Assembly: GCF_001704295.1 (NCBI RefSeq)
Contig: NZ_CP012334.1
Span: 5,406,084 to 5,470,083, forward strand
DNA: 64,000 nt
Direction: 5' to 3'
Source of the DNA: Bordetella sp. H567
GTDB taxonomy: Bacteria; Pseudomonadota; Gammaproteobacteria; Burkholderiales; Burkholderiaceae_B
In this document: piece by piece, positions 8,908 to 21,800 of the stretch
Numbering within the stretch: the stretch's first letter is position 1
Layout of the letters: each line of letters starts with the position of its first letter
Notes under the pieces: generated by a model
The model's database searches: none
What the model saw: only the letters and a program-made list of their open reading frames with translations
What the model was told of the DNA's origin: nothing
Program-made: the position numbers and the translations under genes

Positions 8908-9229
8908 GTGCTGATTTCCCTAAGTTGCCGGGACTCGGATTGGTCCCTGGGCAAGATGACTTCGTTTTGAATGCGCGTGGCGCCGGTTCGGATCCAAACC
9001 GCCCCACGCCGTGCCTTGGCAGGCCAGGATCGAAACGTCAAGGAAGACGTGCTGTCCGGCCTTGGCTGCGATACGGCAAGCTTACCGCAGCTCCAACCCG
9101 GAAGTTTAACGGGGGCTGACAAAAACGACGCGCCCCTGCTTTCAGAGCCATCAGCCCCATGCGCCGCCGGCCCCGGCGCCCATCGATGGCGGCTGCTCTG
9201 GCATGGCGGCAAGCCGGCGCCGCCCGTGC
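8908..9229. other. 322-bp intergenic region between MFS gene and ssb
   Basis: This gap must hold the ssb promoter and the end of the MFS transcript. It is rich in GC hairpins near 9155-9190 and has a short T-tract on the minus strand at 9120-9124. I could not define a promoter pair or a clean terminator, and I see no gene. Confidence 0.4.
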
Positions 9230-10414
9230 TCAGGCCAGCGGCTTCAATCCCCAGGTAACCGCCAGCCAGACCATCGACAATCCGGCCACCGTCAGGAAGA
9301 CCGCGCCCGGCCCGGCATGGGCCGCCAGTATCCCGCCCAACGCCCCGCCGCAGAACAGGCCCGCGGCCTGCGAGGTGTTGTAGAACCCCAGCGCCAGGCC
9401 CTTGTACGCGGCCGGTGCCACGCGCGACACCAGCGACGGCTGCAGCGCTTCCAGCACGTTGAACATCACGAAGAACAAGGTCAACAGCGCCAGCATGGCA
9501 TGGAAACTACCCCTGCCCCAGTTCATCAGCCCCAGCACCACGATCAATCCGGCCACCGCGCCCATCAGGGCGCCCCGGTGCGCCCGGTACCTTTCGGCCA
9601 GGAACACCACCGGCACCATGAGCACGAAGGACACCAGGATGACCGGCAGATAGACTTCCCACAGATCGTGCACATCCAGCCCGTCCAGCTTGGCCAGCAG
9701 CGACGGCACCACCACGAACAGCGAAACCTGGATCAGGTGCAGGCAGAAAACGCCGAAATTCAGCCGCAGCAGATCGCCGTGCAGCAGCACCTGGGACGGC
9801 TTGGCCCCGCGCATGGCACGGTTGCCGCTCAGGGGCACCACCGGCACCCACCAGCGCGCCACGGCGAAGCTGATCACGCCCAGGCAGGTGATGGTCCAGA
9901 ACAGCCCCGGCAGCCCCCACCAGCCCACCAGCAGCGGCGCGGCCACCAGCGAGACGGCGAAGGACACGCCTATGGACGCGCCCACCATCGCCATGGCCCG
10001 GGTGCGTACCTCGTCGCGGGTGGCGTCCGCGATCCAGGCGGTGATCGCGGCGGAAATCGCGCCGGCGCCCTGCACCGCGCGGCCGATGGTGATCCAGAAA
10101 ACATCCGGGGACAGGGCACAGATCACGCTGCCCACGACGAACAGCACCAATCCCAGCAGCACCACGGGGCGACGGCCCCAGCGGTCGGATGCCAGGCCGA
10201 AGGGAATCTGCAAAACAGCCTGCGTCAGCCCATATATGCCCATCGCCAGGCCGACCTTGGCCGGATCGGTCCCCCCGGGCAACCCGCGGGCGGCGACGGC
10301 GAACACGGGCAAAAGCAGGAACAGCCCCAACATGCGACAGGCGAAGAGGCCTGCCAGGGCAATGCTGGTGCGTCGTTCAGGGAGGGTCAGCTGAAGTCGG
10401 GGACGTGGCGGCAT
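9230..10414 (-). CDS. MFS transporter, YajR-like, without the C-terminal YAM domain
   Basis: The 394-residue protein is a 12-helix major facilitator. Motif A is LASDRWGRRPVVLLG, and the preceding GIYGLTQAVLQIPFG and the later GRAVQGAGAISAAITAWIAD are characteristic of the YajR-type group. E. coli YajR has an extra cytoplasmic ferredoxin-like domain; this protein stops after helix 12 and lacks it. The substrate is unknown. The start at 10414 (MPPRPRLQL) gives a short cytoplasmic head before helix 1; no strong ribosome site is visible. It is divergent from uvrA by 109 bp and lies upstream of ssb on the same strand. Confidence 0.8.
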   Translation of the reverse strand: MPPRPRLQLTLPERRTSIALAGLFACRMLGLFLLLPVFAVAARGLPGGTDPAKVGLAMGIYGLTQAVLQIPFGLASDRWGRRPVVLLGLVLFVVGSVICALSPDVFWITIGRAVQGAGAISAAITAWIADATRDEVRTRAMAMVGASIGVSFAVSLVAAPLLVGWWGLPGLFWTITCLGVISFAVARWWVPVVPLSGNRAMRGAKPSQVLLHGDLLRLNFGVFCLHLIQVSLFVVVPSLLAKLDGLDVHDLWEVYLPVILVSFVLMVPVVFLAERYRAHRGALMGAVAGLIVVLGLMNWGRGSFHAMLALLTLFFVMFNVLEALQPSLVSRVAPAAYKGLALGFYNTSQAAGLFCGGALGGILAAHAGPGAVFLTVAGLSMVWLAVTWGLKPLA

Positions 10415-10523
10415 TCGTGGTGTCGTGGGATGGCGGGGTTCGCCATGGCCTGGCACGACCCCGAACAAGGACGAGTTCGGCGCGCTATAGTACCAAGTTG
10501 GCCTTTGAAACTGCTTAAACCCG

Positions 10524-13421
<2,898 letters not shown>

Positions 13422-13424
13422 ACT

Positions 13425-13449
13425 TCCATCTGCTTGAGCAGCAGATGGA
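13425..13449 (+). terminator. Hairpin immediately after uvrA
   Basis: A perfect 10-bp stem (TCCATCTGCT / AGCAGATGGA) with the 5-nt loop TGAGC begins 4 bp past the uvrA stop. There is no T-tract after it, so it may stabilise the mRNA end or act with Rho rather than terminate on its own. Confidence 0.5.
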
Positions 13450-13578
13450 TCACCCGCATGGCCGCCCGCCCGACGCGCGCCGCAACGGCATCGCGCGTCG
13501 CGCGTCCGGGGGGTTTCCCGACGCCACCGTATGGGCGGACACGTCACCGCAAACACGCCGGACCCGCCTGGAGCCTCT

Positions 13579-14244
13579 ATGTACACCCTTCTGATCGGCA
13601 ATAAAAACTATTCGTCGTGGTCGCTGCGGCCGTGGCTGGCGCTCAGCGTGGCGGGGATTCCGTTCAAGGAAGAAAAACTGACGCTGTTCACGCCGGAATT
13701 CTCGGCACGCCTGGCCCCCATCACCCCGGCCGGCACGGTGCCCGTGCTGCTGGACGGCGACTTCGCCATCTGGGATTCGCTGGCCATCTGCGAATACGTG
13801 GCCGAACGCCACCCGCAGGCCCGGCTGTGGCCCGCCGAGCCGAAAGCACGGGCGCGCGCGCGGACGCTCGCCGCCCACATGCACAGCGGCTTCAGCGACT
13901 TGCGCAACGTCCTGCCGATGAATGTGGAAGCGCTGCTGCCGGGCGTCGATATCACGCCGGCGGCACGGCAGGATATCTCTCGCGTGCAAGCCATCTGGCA
14001 GGACACCCGCGCGGAATACGGCCAGGGGGGCCCTTTCCTGTTCGGCGCCTTCAGCATCGCGGACGCCTTCTTCGCGCCCGTCGTCTCGCGCTTCATCACC
14101 TACGGCGTGACGGCCGCCGCCGGACCGGTGCGCGAGTACATGGACGCCATGCTGTCGCTGCCCGCCATGCAGGCATGGATACGCGACGCGAAAGCGGAAG
14201 GGATCTTCCTGCCACCGGACGAGCCCTACCGTACGCACCGGTAG
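13579..14244 (+). CDS. Glutathione S-transferase family protein
   Basis: The 221-residue protein has a thioredoxin-like N-terminal domain. GNKNYSSWSLRPWLAL includes the likely catalytic serine, and AGTVPVLLDG followed by IWDSLAICEYVAERHP forms the cis-proline and glutathione-binding part. An all-helical C-terminal domain with FLFGAFSIADAFFAPV follows. It is expected to be a cytosolic enzyme conjugating glutathione to electrophiles or reducing peroxides; the substrate is unknown. The ATG at 13579 follows GGAG. The upstream gap holds the uvrA hairpin. Confidence 0.9.
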   Translation: MYTLLIGNKNYSSWSLRPWLALSVAGIPFKEEKLTLFTPEFSARLAPITPAGTVPVLLDGDFAIWDSLAICEYVAERHPQARLWPAEPKARARARTLAAHMHSGFSDLRNVLPMNVEALLPGVDITPAARQDISRVQAIWQDTRAEYGQGGPFLFGAFSIADAFFAPVVSRFITYGVTAAAGPVREYMDAMLSLPAMQAWIRDAKAEGIFLPPDEPYRTHR

Positions 14245-14391
14245 ACGGGCCGCGGCGCATCCGCCGGCAATGTCGAAATTCCCCGGCCCCACTCGTCGTC
14301 ATGGGAGCGCGCCGGCTTTGCCGCGCGGCGCTTCCCGCCATCAAGCCACCGCGCCGGGCTCGCACCCATGGCGCGGCACAGGAGAAGACAT

Positions 14392-15873
14392 ATGACACAC
14401 GGCATCGAAGGCCGTAAACGCTGGTACGCCCTGACGGTACTCTGCCTGGGCGTGCTGATGATCGTGCTGGACACCACCATCGTGAACGTGGCGCTTCCCT
14501 CCATCCGCGCCGACCTGGATTTCACCGAAACCTCGCTGGTATGGGTGGTCAACGCCTACATGCTTACCTTCGGCGGTTTCCTGCTGCTGGGCGGGCGCCT
14601 GGGCGACCTGTACGGGCATCGGCGCATGTTCCTGGCCGGCCTGGCGTTTTTCACGGTGGCCTCGCTGGCCTGCGGCATGGCGCATACGCGCGAATTCCTG
14701 GTGGGCGCGCGCGCGGTGCAGGGCCTGGGCGGCGCGGTGGTGTCCGCGGTTTCGCTGTCGCTGGTGATGAATCTGTTCACGGAACCGGCCGAGCGCGCCA
14801 AGGCCATGGGGATCTACGGCTTCGTCTGCGCCGGCGGCGGCAGCATCGGCGTGCTGCTGGGCGGCCTGCTGACGTCCACCCTCAGCTGGCATTGGATCTT
14901 TCTGGTCAACCTGCCCATCGGCGTGGCGGTGTATGGGCTGTGCCTGGCGCTGATTCCACGCGGCCGCGGGCTGGCCGCGGACGGCCCCCTGGACATCGGC
15001 GGCGCGGTCACCATCACGGCGGCCCTGATGCTGGCCGTCTACGCGGTCGTCAACGGCAACGAGGCGGGCTGGGGCTCCACCCAATCGGTCGCCATGCTGA
15101 CGGCAGCCGTGGTCCTGCTCGCCCTGTTCCTGGCCATCGAATCGCGCGTGCGCGCGCCGCTGGTGCCGCTGCGCCTGTTCCGCCTGCGCAACCTGGCTAT
15201 TTCCAATATCGTCGGCGTGCTATGGGCGGCCGCGATGTTTGCCTGGTTCTTCATTTCGGCGCTGTACCTGCAGCTGGTCCTGGGCTACGACCCCATGCAG
15301 ATCGGGCTGTCCTTCCTGCCGGCCAATGTGATCATGGCGGCGTTTTCCCTGGGCTTGTCGGCGAAGCTGGTCATGCGCTTCGGCATCCGCCTGCCGTTGA
15401 GCGCGGGCCTGCTGATCGCCGCCGCCGGCTTGCTTCTGTTCGCCTACGCGCCGGCCAACGGCAGCTTCGCGCTGCACGTGCTGCCCGGGATGCTGTTGCT
15501 GGGCCTGGGCGCCGGCATCGCGTTCAATCCGGTGCTGCTGGCGGCGATGAGCGACGTCCAGCCCAGCGAATCCGGGCTGGCCTCCGGCATCGTCAATACG
15601 TCCTTCATGATGGGCGGTTCCTTGGGGCTGGCGGTACTGGCCAGCCTGGCCGCGGCGCGCGCCGGCGCGTCCGCCGCCGCGGGGGCGGCCCCGGCCATCG
15701 CACTGAACGACGGCTATCGGCTGGCGTTCCTGTGCGGCGCGGCATTCGCGCTGCTCGCCGCGATCCTCGGCTTGTGGCTGCGCACCCGCCTGCAGTCGGC
15801 GCAGGGCGGACACGAGGGCCAGCAGGCCCACGAGGCCTCCGCGCGGCACGCGGGACAAAGCGTGCAGGGCTAG
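14392..15873 (+). CDS. MFS efflux pump, DHA2 (EmrB/QacA) family, 14 helices
   Basis: The 493-residue protein has the DHA2 signature LDTTIVNVALPSIRADL in helix 1, motif A as GGRLGDLYGHRRMFL, and the antiporter motif region GSIGVLLGGLLT. About 14 hydrophobic helices can be counted. Members export drugs or metabolites by proton antiport, EmrB-type members with an EmrA adaptor. No EmrA-like gene is adjacent, so it probably works alone. The ATG at 14392 follows an AGGAGAAG ribosome site. It is convergent with dgt. Confidence 0.9.
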   Translation: MTHGIEGRKRWYALTVLCLGVLMIVLDTTIVNVALPSIRADLDFTETSLVWVVNAYMLTFGGFLLLGGRLGDLYGHRRMFLAGLAFFTVASLACGMAHTREFLVGARAVQGLGGAVVSAVSLSLVMNLFTEPAERAKAMGIYGFVCAGGGSIGVLLGGLLTSTLSWHWIFLVNLPIGVAVYGLCLALIPRGRGLAADGPLDIGGAVTITAALMLAVYAVVNGNEAGWGSTQSVAMLTAAVVLLALFLAIESRVRAPLVPLRLFRLRNLAISNIVGVLWAAAMFAWFFISALYLQLVLGYDPMQIGLSFLPANVIMAAFSLGLSAKLVMRFGIRLPLSAGLLIAAAGLLLFAYAPANGSFALHVLPGMLLLGLGAGIAFNPVLLAAMSDVQPSESGLASGIVNTSFMMGGSLGLAVLASLAAARAGASAAAGAAPAIALNDGYRLAFLCGAAFALLAAILGLWLRTRLQSAQGGHEGQQAHEASARHAGQSVQG

Positions 15874-15955
15874 CCCGTTAACGCGGGAAGAAACCTCGCA
15901 TTGGCCGAGTCCGGGGCGGCAGACCAGGCGCGGGCGACGCGACGGCGGTGCGCGC

Positions 15956-17089
15956 TCAGGACATATCGAACAATCGTTTGTGCTCGCGCATCGCGTAGCG
16001 GTCCGTCATGCCCGCGATGTAGTCGGAGATCGCCCGCGCCTGCCCTTCACGCCGCTGGTAGTCCGGCGGCAGCAGCCGCGGATCCGAAAGAAACGCCGTG
16101 AACAGGTCCCGCACGATGCGCCGCGCCTTGGACGTCATGCGCATCACGCGGAAATGCCGGTACAGGTTCTCGAACAGGAAGCGCTTGAGCTCGTCCGCCT
16201 CCGCCCGGGTCTCTTCCGAAAAGCCGACCAGCGGCGGCGCCTCGCGCACATCCTCCACGCTTTCGGGCCGGTGCTGCGCGATGCGCCCCGCGGTGGTGGT
16301 GGTCAGGTCGACGATCAGCGTATTGATCATGCGCCGGATGGTCTCGGCGATCATGCGGCGCTGTGACACATCCGGATATTGCGCCACCACCGCGTCGTAG
16401 TGGCGGGCAAAGAAACACACCTGCCGCATTTGCTCCACCGTCACCAGGCCCGAGCGCAGGCCGTCGTCGATGTCATGGTTGTTGTAGGCCACTTCGTCCG
16501 CCAGGTTGGCCAGCTGTGCTTCCAGCGACGGGCGGCGGCGGCGGATGAAGCGTTCGCCCACCGCGCCCAGCTGCCGCGCATGCGCCAGCGAACAGTGCTT
16601 CAGTATGCCTTCGCGCGTTTCGAAGCACAGGTTCAGGCCATTGAACGCCGCATACCGCTCTTCCAGTTCGTCGACGACGCGCAGGCTCTGCAGGTTGTGT
16701 TCGAAGCCGCCGGCACCCGGTGCGAGTTCATGCATGCAGGCATTCAGTTCATCCTGGCCGGCGTGCCCGAAAGGCGTGTGGCCCAGGTCGTGGGCCAGCG
16801 AAATGGCTTCGGTCAGTTCTTCGTTGACGCGCAGGCTGCGCGCCAGCGTGCGCGCGATCTGCGCCACTTCCAGGCTGTGCGTCAGCCGCGTGCGGAACAG
16901 ATCGCCTTCGTGGTTGATGAAGACCTGCGTCTTGTATTCCAGCCGCCGGAAGGCCGTGCAATGGATGATGCGGTCGCGATCGCGTTGGAATTCGCTGCGG
17001 TTCTGCGGCGACGGTTCCGCATGCGCGCGGCCCAGGGTGCGCGAGGGATCGGCGGCGTAAGGGGCGAGTGTGTCCGCGATGGTATTCAT
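15956..17089 (-). CDS. dgt: Deoxyguanosinetriphosphate triphosphohydrolase-like HD protein
   Basis: The 377-residue protein has the HD-domain residues of dGTPases: [13 protein letters not shown], then [17 protein letters not shown], plus EDCI-type RLEYKTQVF upstream. It hydrolyses dGTP or other dNTPs to the nucleoside and triphosphate and so tunes dNTP pools. The length suits the shorter type 2 dGTPase-like class rather than the 505-residue E. coli Dgt. It lies 48 bp downstream of aroB on the same strand, forming aroK-aroB-dgt, an order common in betaproteobacteria. Confidence 0.93.
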   Translation of the reverse strand: MNTIADTLAPYAADPSRTLGRAHAEPSPQNRSEFQRDRDRIIHCTAFRRLEYKTQVFINHEGDLFRTRLTHSLEVAQIARTLARSLRVNEELTEAISLAHDLGHTPFGHAGQDELNACMHELAPGAGGFEHNLQSLRVVDELEERYAAFNGLNLCFETREGILKHCSLAHARQLGAVGERFIRRRRPSLEAQLANLADEVAYNNHDIDDGLRSGLVTVEQMRQVCFFARHYDAVVAQYPDVSQRRMIAETIRRMINTLIVDLTTTTAGRIAQHRPESVEDVREAPPLVGFSEETRAEADELKRFLFENLYRHFRVMRMTSKARRIVRDLFTAFLSDPRLLPPDYQRREGQARAISDYIAGMTDRYAMREHKRLFDMS

Positions 17090-17137
17090 AGGGCAATGAT
17101 CGTTGATTCCTGTCTATCGGACCATCGCCGGCACGAA

Positions 17138-18214
17138 TCAGGCGACGGTGCGCGCCAGCACCCGGCGCACGGCATCTTCCGGCGCGGCCCGCGCGACGGC
17201 CTGGCCAATACGTGGCGTCAGGACGAAGCGGATCTCGCCGCCTTCCGCCTTTTTGTCCACCCGCATCAACGCCAGCCAGCGTTCCGCGCCCAGGTCGGGC
17301 GCCGTGGTGGGGCAGCCGATGGCCTGGACCAGCTTCCTGACGCGGGCCACGTCGGCCGCCGGCAAGCCGGCCACTTCCGCGGACAGTTCCGCCGCCTGCA
17401 CCATGCCGCAGCCGACCGCTTCGCCGTGCAGCCAAGCGCCATAGCCCAGGCCGGACTCGATCGCGTGGCCGAAGGTGTGGCCCAGGTTCAGGATGGCGCG
17501 CAGGCCCGATTCGCGTTCGTCCTGCGCCACGACCTTGGCCTTCAGTTCGCAGGACACCCGGATGGCGTGGCCCAGCACGTCGCGATCCAGCGCGCGCAGC
17601 GACGCGGCGTGAGCTTCGCACCATGCCCAGAAATCGGCGTCCAGGATCATGCCGTACTTGATCACCTCCGCCAGCCCCGCGGACACTTCGCGCGCCGGCA
17701 GCGAGGACAGCACGTCCGTATCGATCTCCACCGCCACCGGCTGGTGAAAGGCCCCCACCATGTTCTTGCCCATCGGATGATTGACGCCCGTCTTGCCGCC
17801 GACCGAGGAATCCACTTGCGCCAGCAGCGTGGTGGGCACCTGCACGAAACGGATGCCGCGCATGTACACGGCGGCGGCAAAGCCCGCCATGTCGCCGATC
17901 ACCCCGCCCCCTAGCGCCACCAGCACGGAACGCCGGTCGAAGCCGTTGGACAGCAGCGCGTCGAAGATCAGGTTCAGCGTGCGCCAGTCCTTGTGTTCCT
18001 CGCCGTCCGGCAGGTCGATGCGCACGACCTTGCGCCCGGTCCTGGCCAGGGCGCGCTCGGCGCGCTGGGCATACAGGGACGCGACGGTGGGATTGGTGAT
18101 CAGCCCGATGGCGGTGGCGTTGGCCGGTATGGCCTCGTCCAGATGGTCGAGCCGGCCCGGCGCGATGCGTATGGGATAACGGGCGCCGGGAACGGCGACG
18201 TCGACGACATTCAT
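17138..18214 (-). CDS. aroB: 3-dehydroquinate synthase
   Basis: The 358-residue protein has the NAD-binding LVALGGGVIGDMAGFAA, the VPTTLLAQVDSSVGGKTGVN active-site block, EVIKYGMI, and the zinc ligands in LNLGHTFGHAIES. It converts DAHP to 3-dehydroquinate, the second step of the shikimate pathway, in the cytosol. Its ATG overlaps the aroK stop codon (ATGA at 18211-18214), so the two are translationally coupled. Confidence 0.97.
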   Translation of the reverse strand: MNVVDVAVPGARYPIRIAPGRLDHLDEAIPANATAIGLITNPTVASLYAQRAERALARTGRKVVRIDLPDGEEHKDWRTLNLIFDALLSNGFDRRSVLVALGGGVIGDMAGFAAAVYMRGIRFVQVPTTLLAQVDSSVGGKTGVNHPMGKNMVGAFHQPVAVEIDTDVLSSLPAREVSAGLAEVIKYGMILDADFWAWCEAHAASLRALDRDVLGHAIRVSCELKAKVVAQDERESGLRAILNLGHTFGHAIESGLGYGAWLHGEAVGCGMVQAAELSAEVAGLPAADVARVRKLVQAIGCPTTAPDLGAERWLALMRVDKKAEGGEIRFVLTPRIGQAVARAAPEDAVRRVLARTVA

Positions 18215-18837
18215 GCTTTTTTCTCGTAGGCCTGCAGCTTGGGCACCAGGTGCTTGACCAGGGTGCTGACGGGAATGCACCCGGTTTCGATGGTCAGGTC
18301 CGCGACCTCCCGGTACAGCGGTTCGCGCTTGTCCAGCAGCTCGCGCAGCGTACCGCGCGGGTCGGCGGTGGCCAGCAGCGGCCGGTTGCGGTCGCGGCAG
18401 GTGCGGCGGTACAGCTCATCCACACTGGCGCGCAGGTAGATGACGATGCCCTGCTGGCGCAGCACCGCGCGGTTTTCCTCGGCCAGGATGGCGCCGCCGC
18501 CCGTGGCCAGGACGATGCCGGGGCGCGCGGCGCAGTGCGCCAGCGCGGTGGCTTCGCGGCGGCGAAAGCCTGCCTCGCCCTCGATTTCGAAAATGACGGG
18601 GACACGGACGCCGCAGCGGGATTCCAGCTCGTGGTCCAGGTCGACGAATTCACGGCCGAGCACGCGCGCCAGCGACCGGCCTATCGTCGTCTTGCCCGCG
18701 CCCATCATGCCGACCAGGAAAATCGGCGTGTCGTAGGGGACGGTCGCCCGCGGCGCGGCGCAGACGGCGGCGCAGGCTTCGGATTCGGGTTCGACGGCCG
18801 GCACGGCGGCCGCGCAATCGGGTTGGGACGCGTTCAT
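18211..18837 (-). CDS. aroK: Shikimate kinase
   Basis: The 208-residue protein has the P-loop GMMGAGKTTIGRSLA, the shikimate-binding EFVDLDHELE and GFRRREATAL, and the ATGGGAIL loop. It phosphorylates shikimate at O3 with ATP. The N-terminal 45 residues before the kinase core are an Ala/Glu-rich extension, longer than in E. coli AroK; the start at 18837 is the first reasonable ATG, and a shorter form from a later start cannot be excluded. It is divergent from mrcA. Confidence 0.95.
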   Translation of the reverse strand: MNASQPDCAAAVPAVEPESEACAAVCAAPRATVPYDTPIFLVGMMGAGKTTIGRSLARVLGREFVDLDHELESRCGVRVPVIFEIEGEAGFRRREATALAHCAARPGIVLATGGGAILAEENRAVLRQQGIVIYLRASVDELYRRTCRDRNRPLLATADPRGTLRELLDKREPLYREVADLTIETGCIPVSTLVKHLVPKLQAYEKKA

Positions 18838-18951
18838 AAGGCGTATTATCCCATTGGGATCAGTTGCCCGCGCGCCACACTGAACCACGCTGTTACAGAA
18901 ACCGCGCGCACAGTCGGATTGGGGGCACGGGTTCCCCGTAAAATCGCGGCG

Positions 18952-21390
18952 ATGAGCAAGCCCCAGACTCCTTCTTCCAAGAAAGAAAAGCCCGATTCGA
19001 GCGGCTCCCCCTTTTTCCGTTTCTTCTTCAAGCTAGGCATTTTCTGCGCGGGACTCGCCGGCTGCGGACTGCTGCTGGGCGGCATGGCGCTCGCCCTGGC
19101 GTGGCCGAACCTGCCCGACCTGCACGCGATGACGGACTACCGCCCGCGCGTTCCGCTGCGGGTCTTTACCGCCGATAAAGTGCTGATCGGCGAGTTCGGC
19201 GAGGAACGGCGCAACGTGCTGCGCTTCAACGAAATCCCGGACGTCATGAAATCGGCCGTGCTGGCCGCGGAAGACGACCGCTTCTACCAGCATGGCGGCA
19301 TCGACTGGACCGGCGTGGTGCGCGCGGGCCTGACCAACCTGATCAGCATGTCGAAGTCGCAGGGCGCCAGCACCATCACCATGCAGGTGGCGCGCAACTT
19401 CTACCTGTCGTCCGAAAAGACCTACACGCGCAAGTTCTACGAACTGCTGCTGACGTTCAAGATCGAGGCCAGCCTCAGCAAGGACCAGATCCTCGAGCTG
19501 TACATGAACCAGATCTACCTGGGTCATCGCGCCTACGGTTTCGCCGCGGCGTCGCGCACCTATTTCGGCAAGCCGCTGTCGCAGATCACGCCGGCCGAAG
19601 CCGCGATGCTTGCGGGCATACCGAAGGCGCCGTCGCGCTTCAACCCCATCTCCAACCTGCCCCGCGCGGAACTGCGCCAGCATTACGTGCTGGGCCGCAT
19701 GCGCACCCTGGGCTACCTGACCGACCCGGAATATCAGCAGGCGATGGGCCAGCCCATCGTCATCAAGTCGGCCGAGGGCACGCCGGCCGGCGGCTATTCC
19801 ATCCACGGCGAATACGTGGCCGAACTGGCGCGCCAGCTGCTGTACGGCGTCTACCAGGACAACGTGTATTCGCGTGGCCTGAATATCTACACCACGGTGC
19901 AGTCCAAGGACCAGGAAGCCGCCTACCGGGCCGTGCGCGACGGCGTGCTGGAATACACCCGCCGCGCGCCCTACCCGGGTCCGGAAACACAGCTGGATCT
20001 GCCCGCCGGCGTCGAAAAAGACCCGCAGGCCCTGGACGATGCGCTGGACGGCGTACTGGACAAATATTCCGATAGCGACGACCTGCTGGTCGCGCTGGTG
20101 CTGTCCGCCAATCCCAACGAAATCAAGGTGGCGCGCAGCTCGCGCGAGATCATCACCATCAGCGACAAGAAGGTCCTGTCCGTCGTCGCCCGTGCCCTGA
20201 ACCCGAAGGCCAAGGACGACCAGCGCATACGCCGCGGGTCGGTCGTGTACATCCACAAGATCGGCCCGGACGACTGGGAAGTCCTGAACATGCCCGCGGT
20301 GCAGGCGGCCTTCGTGTCGCTGTCGCCGCAGGACGGCGGCATCCGGTCCATGGTCGGCGGCTTCGACTTCTACCGCGGCAACTTCAATCGTGTCACGCAG
20401 GCGTGGCGCCAGCCCGGCTCGAACATCAAGCCCTTCATCTACTCGGCGGCACTGGAGCGGGGCCTCACGCCGGCCACCCAGATCTCCGACCAGCCGTTCG
20501 CGCTCAGCGCGGCGCAGACCGGCTCCAAGGCGTGGGCGCCCAAGAACTACGGCAACGAGTACGAACCCATGCTCACCATGCGGCAGGGCCTGTACAAGTC
20601 CAAGAACATGGTGTCGATCCGCATCCTGCAGGCCATCGGCCCGGCTTACGGACAGGATTACCTGACGCGTTTCGGCTTCGACAAGTCGCGCCAGCCCGCG
20701 GTGCTGCCGCTGGCGCTGGGGGCGGGTTCGGTCACGCCGCTGCAGCTGGCCGGCGCCTATTCCGTCTTCGCCAACGGCGGCTATCGGATCACGCCTTACC
20801 TGATCGACCGCGTCACCGACAGCAGCGGCAAGGTCATCATGCAATCCAAGCCGCTGGTCGCCGGCGACTCGGCCGCGCGGGCCATCGACGCGCGCACGGC
20901 CTTCGTCATGGACGACATGCTGCGCGGGGTCGCCACCTACGGCACCGCGGCGCGCGCCCGGGCGGTCCTGAAGCGCAACGACATCGCAGGCAAGACGGGC
21001 ACCACCAACGAATCCGTGGACGCCTGGTTCTCCGGCTATACGCCCAGCCTGGAAGCCACGGCCTGGCTGGGCTATGACCAGCCGAAGTCCCTGGGCTCGC
21101 GCGAAACCGGCGGCGGCGCGGCCCTGCCGATCTGGCTAAGCTACATGCAGGAAATGCTCAAGGGCGTGCCCGAGCAGAAACAGCGGCCCCGGCCCGACGG
21201 CCTGCTGGTCGAAAACGGCGAGTTCTATTTCGCGGAATTCCCGCCCGGCCAGGCCGTGGCGCGGCTGGGGCTGCCGGCACCGGGTTCGGACAGCCTGGGC
21301 GACCTGTTGAATACGCTGCGCGCGGCCAATGCCGATGGCCGGCCGTCCGGCACCAGCTTCGGCGAGGGCTCCGTGCCCGGGCAGCAGTAA
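18952..21390 (+). CDS. mrcA: Penicillin-binding protein 1A
   Basis: The protein has 812 residues: a short cytoplasmic head, one transmembrane helix near residues 22-50, a glycosyltransferase domain with catalytic Glu in AAEDDRFYQHGG (about residue 107) and the GASTITMQVARN motif, an OB-like insert, and a transpeptidase domain. The transpeptidase active serine is in GSNIKPF (near residue 490), SxN is SKNMVS, and KTGT is GKTGTTNE (near residue 682). It polymerises and crosslinks peptidoglycan in the periplasm. It is divergent from aroK and convergent with cyaY. Confidence 0.96.
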   Translation: MSKPQTPSSKKEKPDSSGSPFFRFFFKLGIFCAGLAGCGLLLGGMALALAWPNLPDLHAMTDYRPRVPLRVFTADKVLIGEFGEERRNVLRFNEIPDVMKSAVLAAEDDRFYQHGGIDWTGVVRAGLTNLISMSKSQGASTITMQVARNFYLSSEKTYTRKFYELLLTFKIEASLSKDQILELYMNQIYLGHRAYGFAAASRTYFGKPLSQITPAEAAMLAGIPKAPSRFNPISNLPRAELRQHYVLGRMRTLGYLTDPEYQQAMGQPIVIKSAEGTPAGGYSIHGEYVAELARQLLYGVYQDNVYSRGLNIYTTVQSKDQEAAYRAVRDGVLEYTRRAPYPGPETQLDLPAGVEKDPQALDDALDGVLDKYSDSDDLLVALVLSANPNEIKVARSSREIITISDKKVLSVVARALNPKAKDDQRIRRGSVVYIHKIGPDDWEVLNMPAVQAAFVSLSPQDGGIRSMVGGFDFYRGNFNRVTQAWRQPGSNIKPFIYSAALERGLTPATQISDQPFALSAAQTGSKAWAPKNYGNEYEPMLTMRQGLYKSKNMVSIRILQAIGPAYGQDYLTRFGFDKSRQPAVLPLALGAGSVTPLQLAGAYSVFANGGYRITPYLIDRVTDSSGKVIMQSKPLVAGDSAARAIDARTAFVMDDMLRGVATYGTAARARAVLKRNDIAGKTGTTNESVDAWFSGYTPSLEATAWLGYDQPKSLGSRETGGGAALPIWLSYMQEMLKGVPEQKQRPRPDGLLVENGEFYFAEFPPGQAVARLGLPAPGSDSLGDLLNTLRAANADGRPSGTSFGEGSVPGQQ

Positions 21391-21439
21391 TCCGCGGCCC
21401 GCGCCGCTTCGGGAAGCCGGCGACTAGGGCCTGTTAACG

Positions 21440-21769
21440 CTAGACCTTGACGGTGATCGGCGCGCCGGCCGCCTCGGAACAGATCTGCGACAGCGCCTCG
21501 TGCAGGTCCGGGCCGCCGCGTGTGTCGCGCCAGTGCTGGCCGTCGTAGCGGTAATGAAAGCCCCCGCTGCGCGCCGCCACCCAGAGTTCCTGCATGGCCG
21601 CCTGGCTGTTGATCACCACGTGCGTGTCGTCCTCGAAGACCAGGGTCAGTACATTGCCGCTGCGGCTGGTTTCCACGTCGACATCGAGCGAGCCCGCCCA
21701 ATCGTCGGCCTGGCTTTCGATGCGGTCAAGCACCTGCTCCGCCAACGCAAGAAATTCGGTTTCGTTCAT
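21440..21769 (-). CDS. cyaY: Iron donor protein CyaY (frataxin)
   Basis: The 109-residue frataxin homologue begins MNETEFLALAEQVLDRIE, whose acidic helix binds iron. The beta-sheet follows with GNVLTLVFEDDTHVVINSQ and ELWVAARSGGFHYRY. Bacterial CyaY regulates iron delivery in Fe-S cluster assembly on IscU. The start ATG at 21769 removes an upstream extension that overlaps the divergent lipoprotein gene, leaving only 31 bp between the two starts. Confidence 0.95.
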   Translation of the reverse strand: MNETEFLALAEQVLDRIESQADDWAGSLDVDVETSRSGNVLTLVFEDDTHVVINSQAAMQELWVAARSGGFHYRYDGQHWRDTRGGPDLHEALSQICSEAAGAPITVKV

Positions 21770-21800
21770 AATCCAGTCTGCAAGAATTACGGAGTTCCCA

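Noticed and set aside
10415-10523. LexA operator for uvrA
   Set aside because: No CTGT-N8-ACAG type sequence was found in the gap or upstream of ssb.
19033-20844. A 603-residue open frame opposite mrcA
   Set aside because: It is an antisense shadow of PBP1A, rich in Arg/Gly/Ala with no motif.
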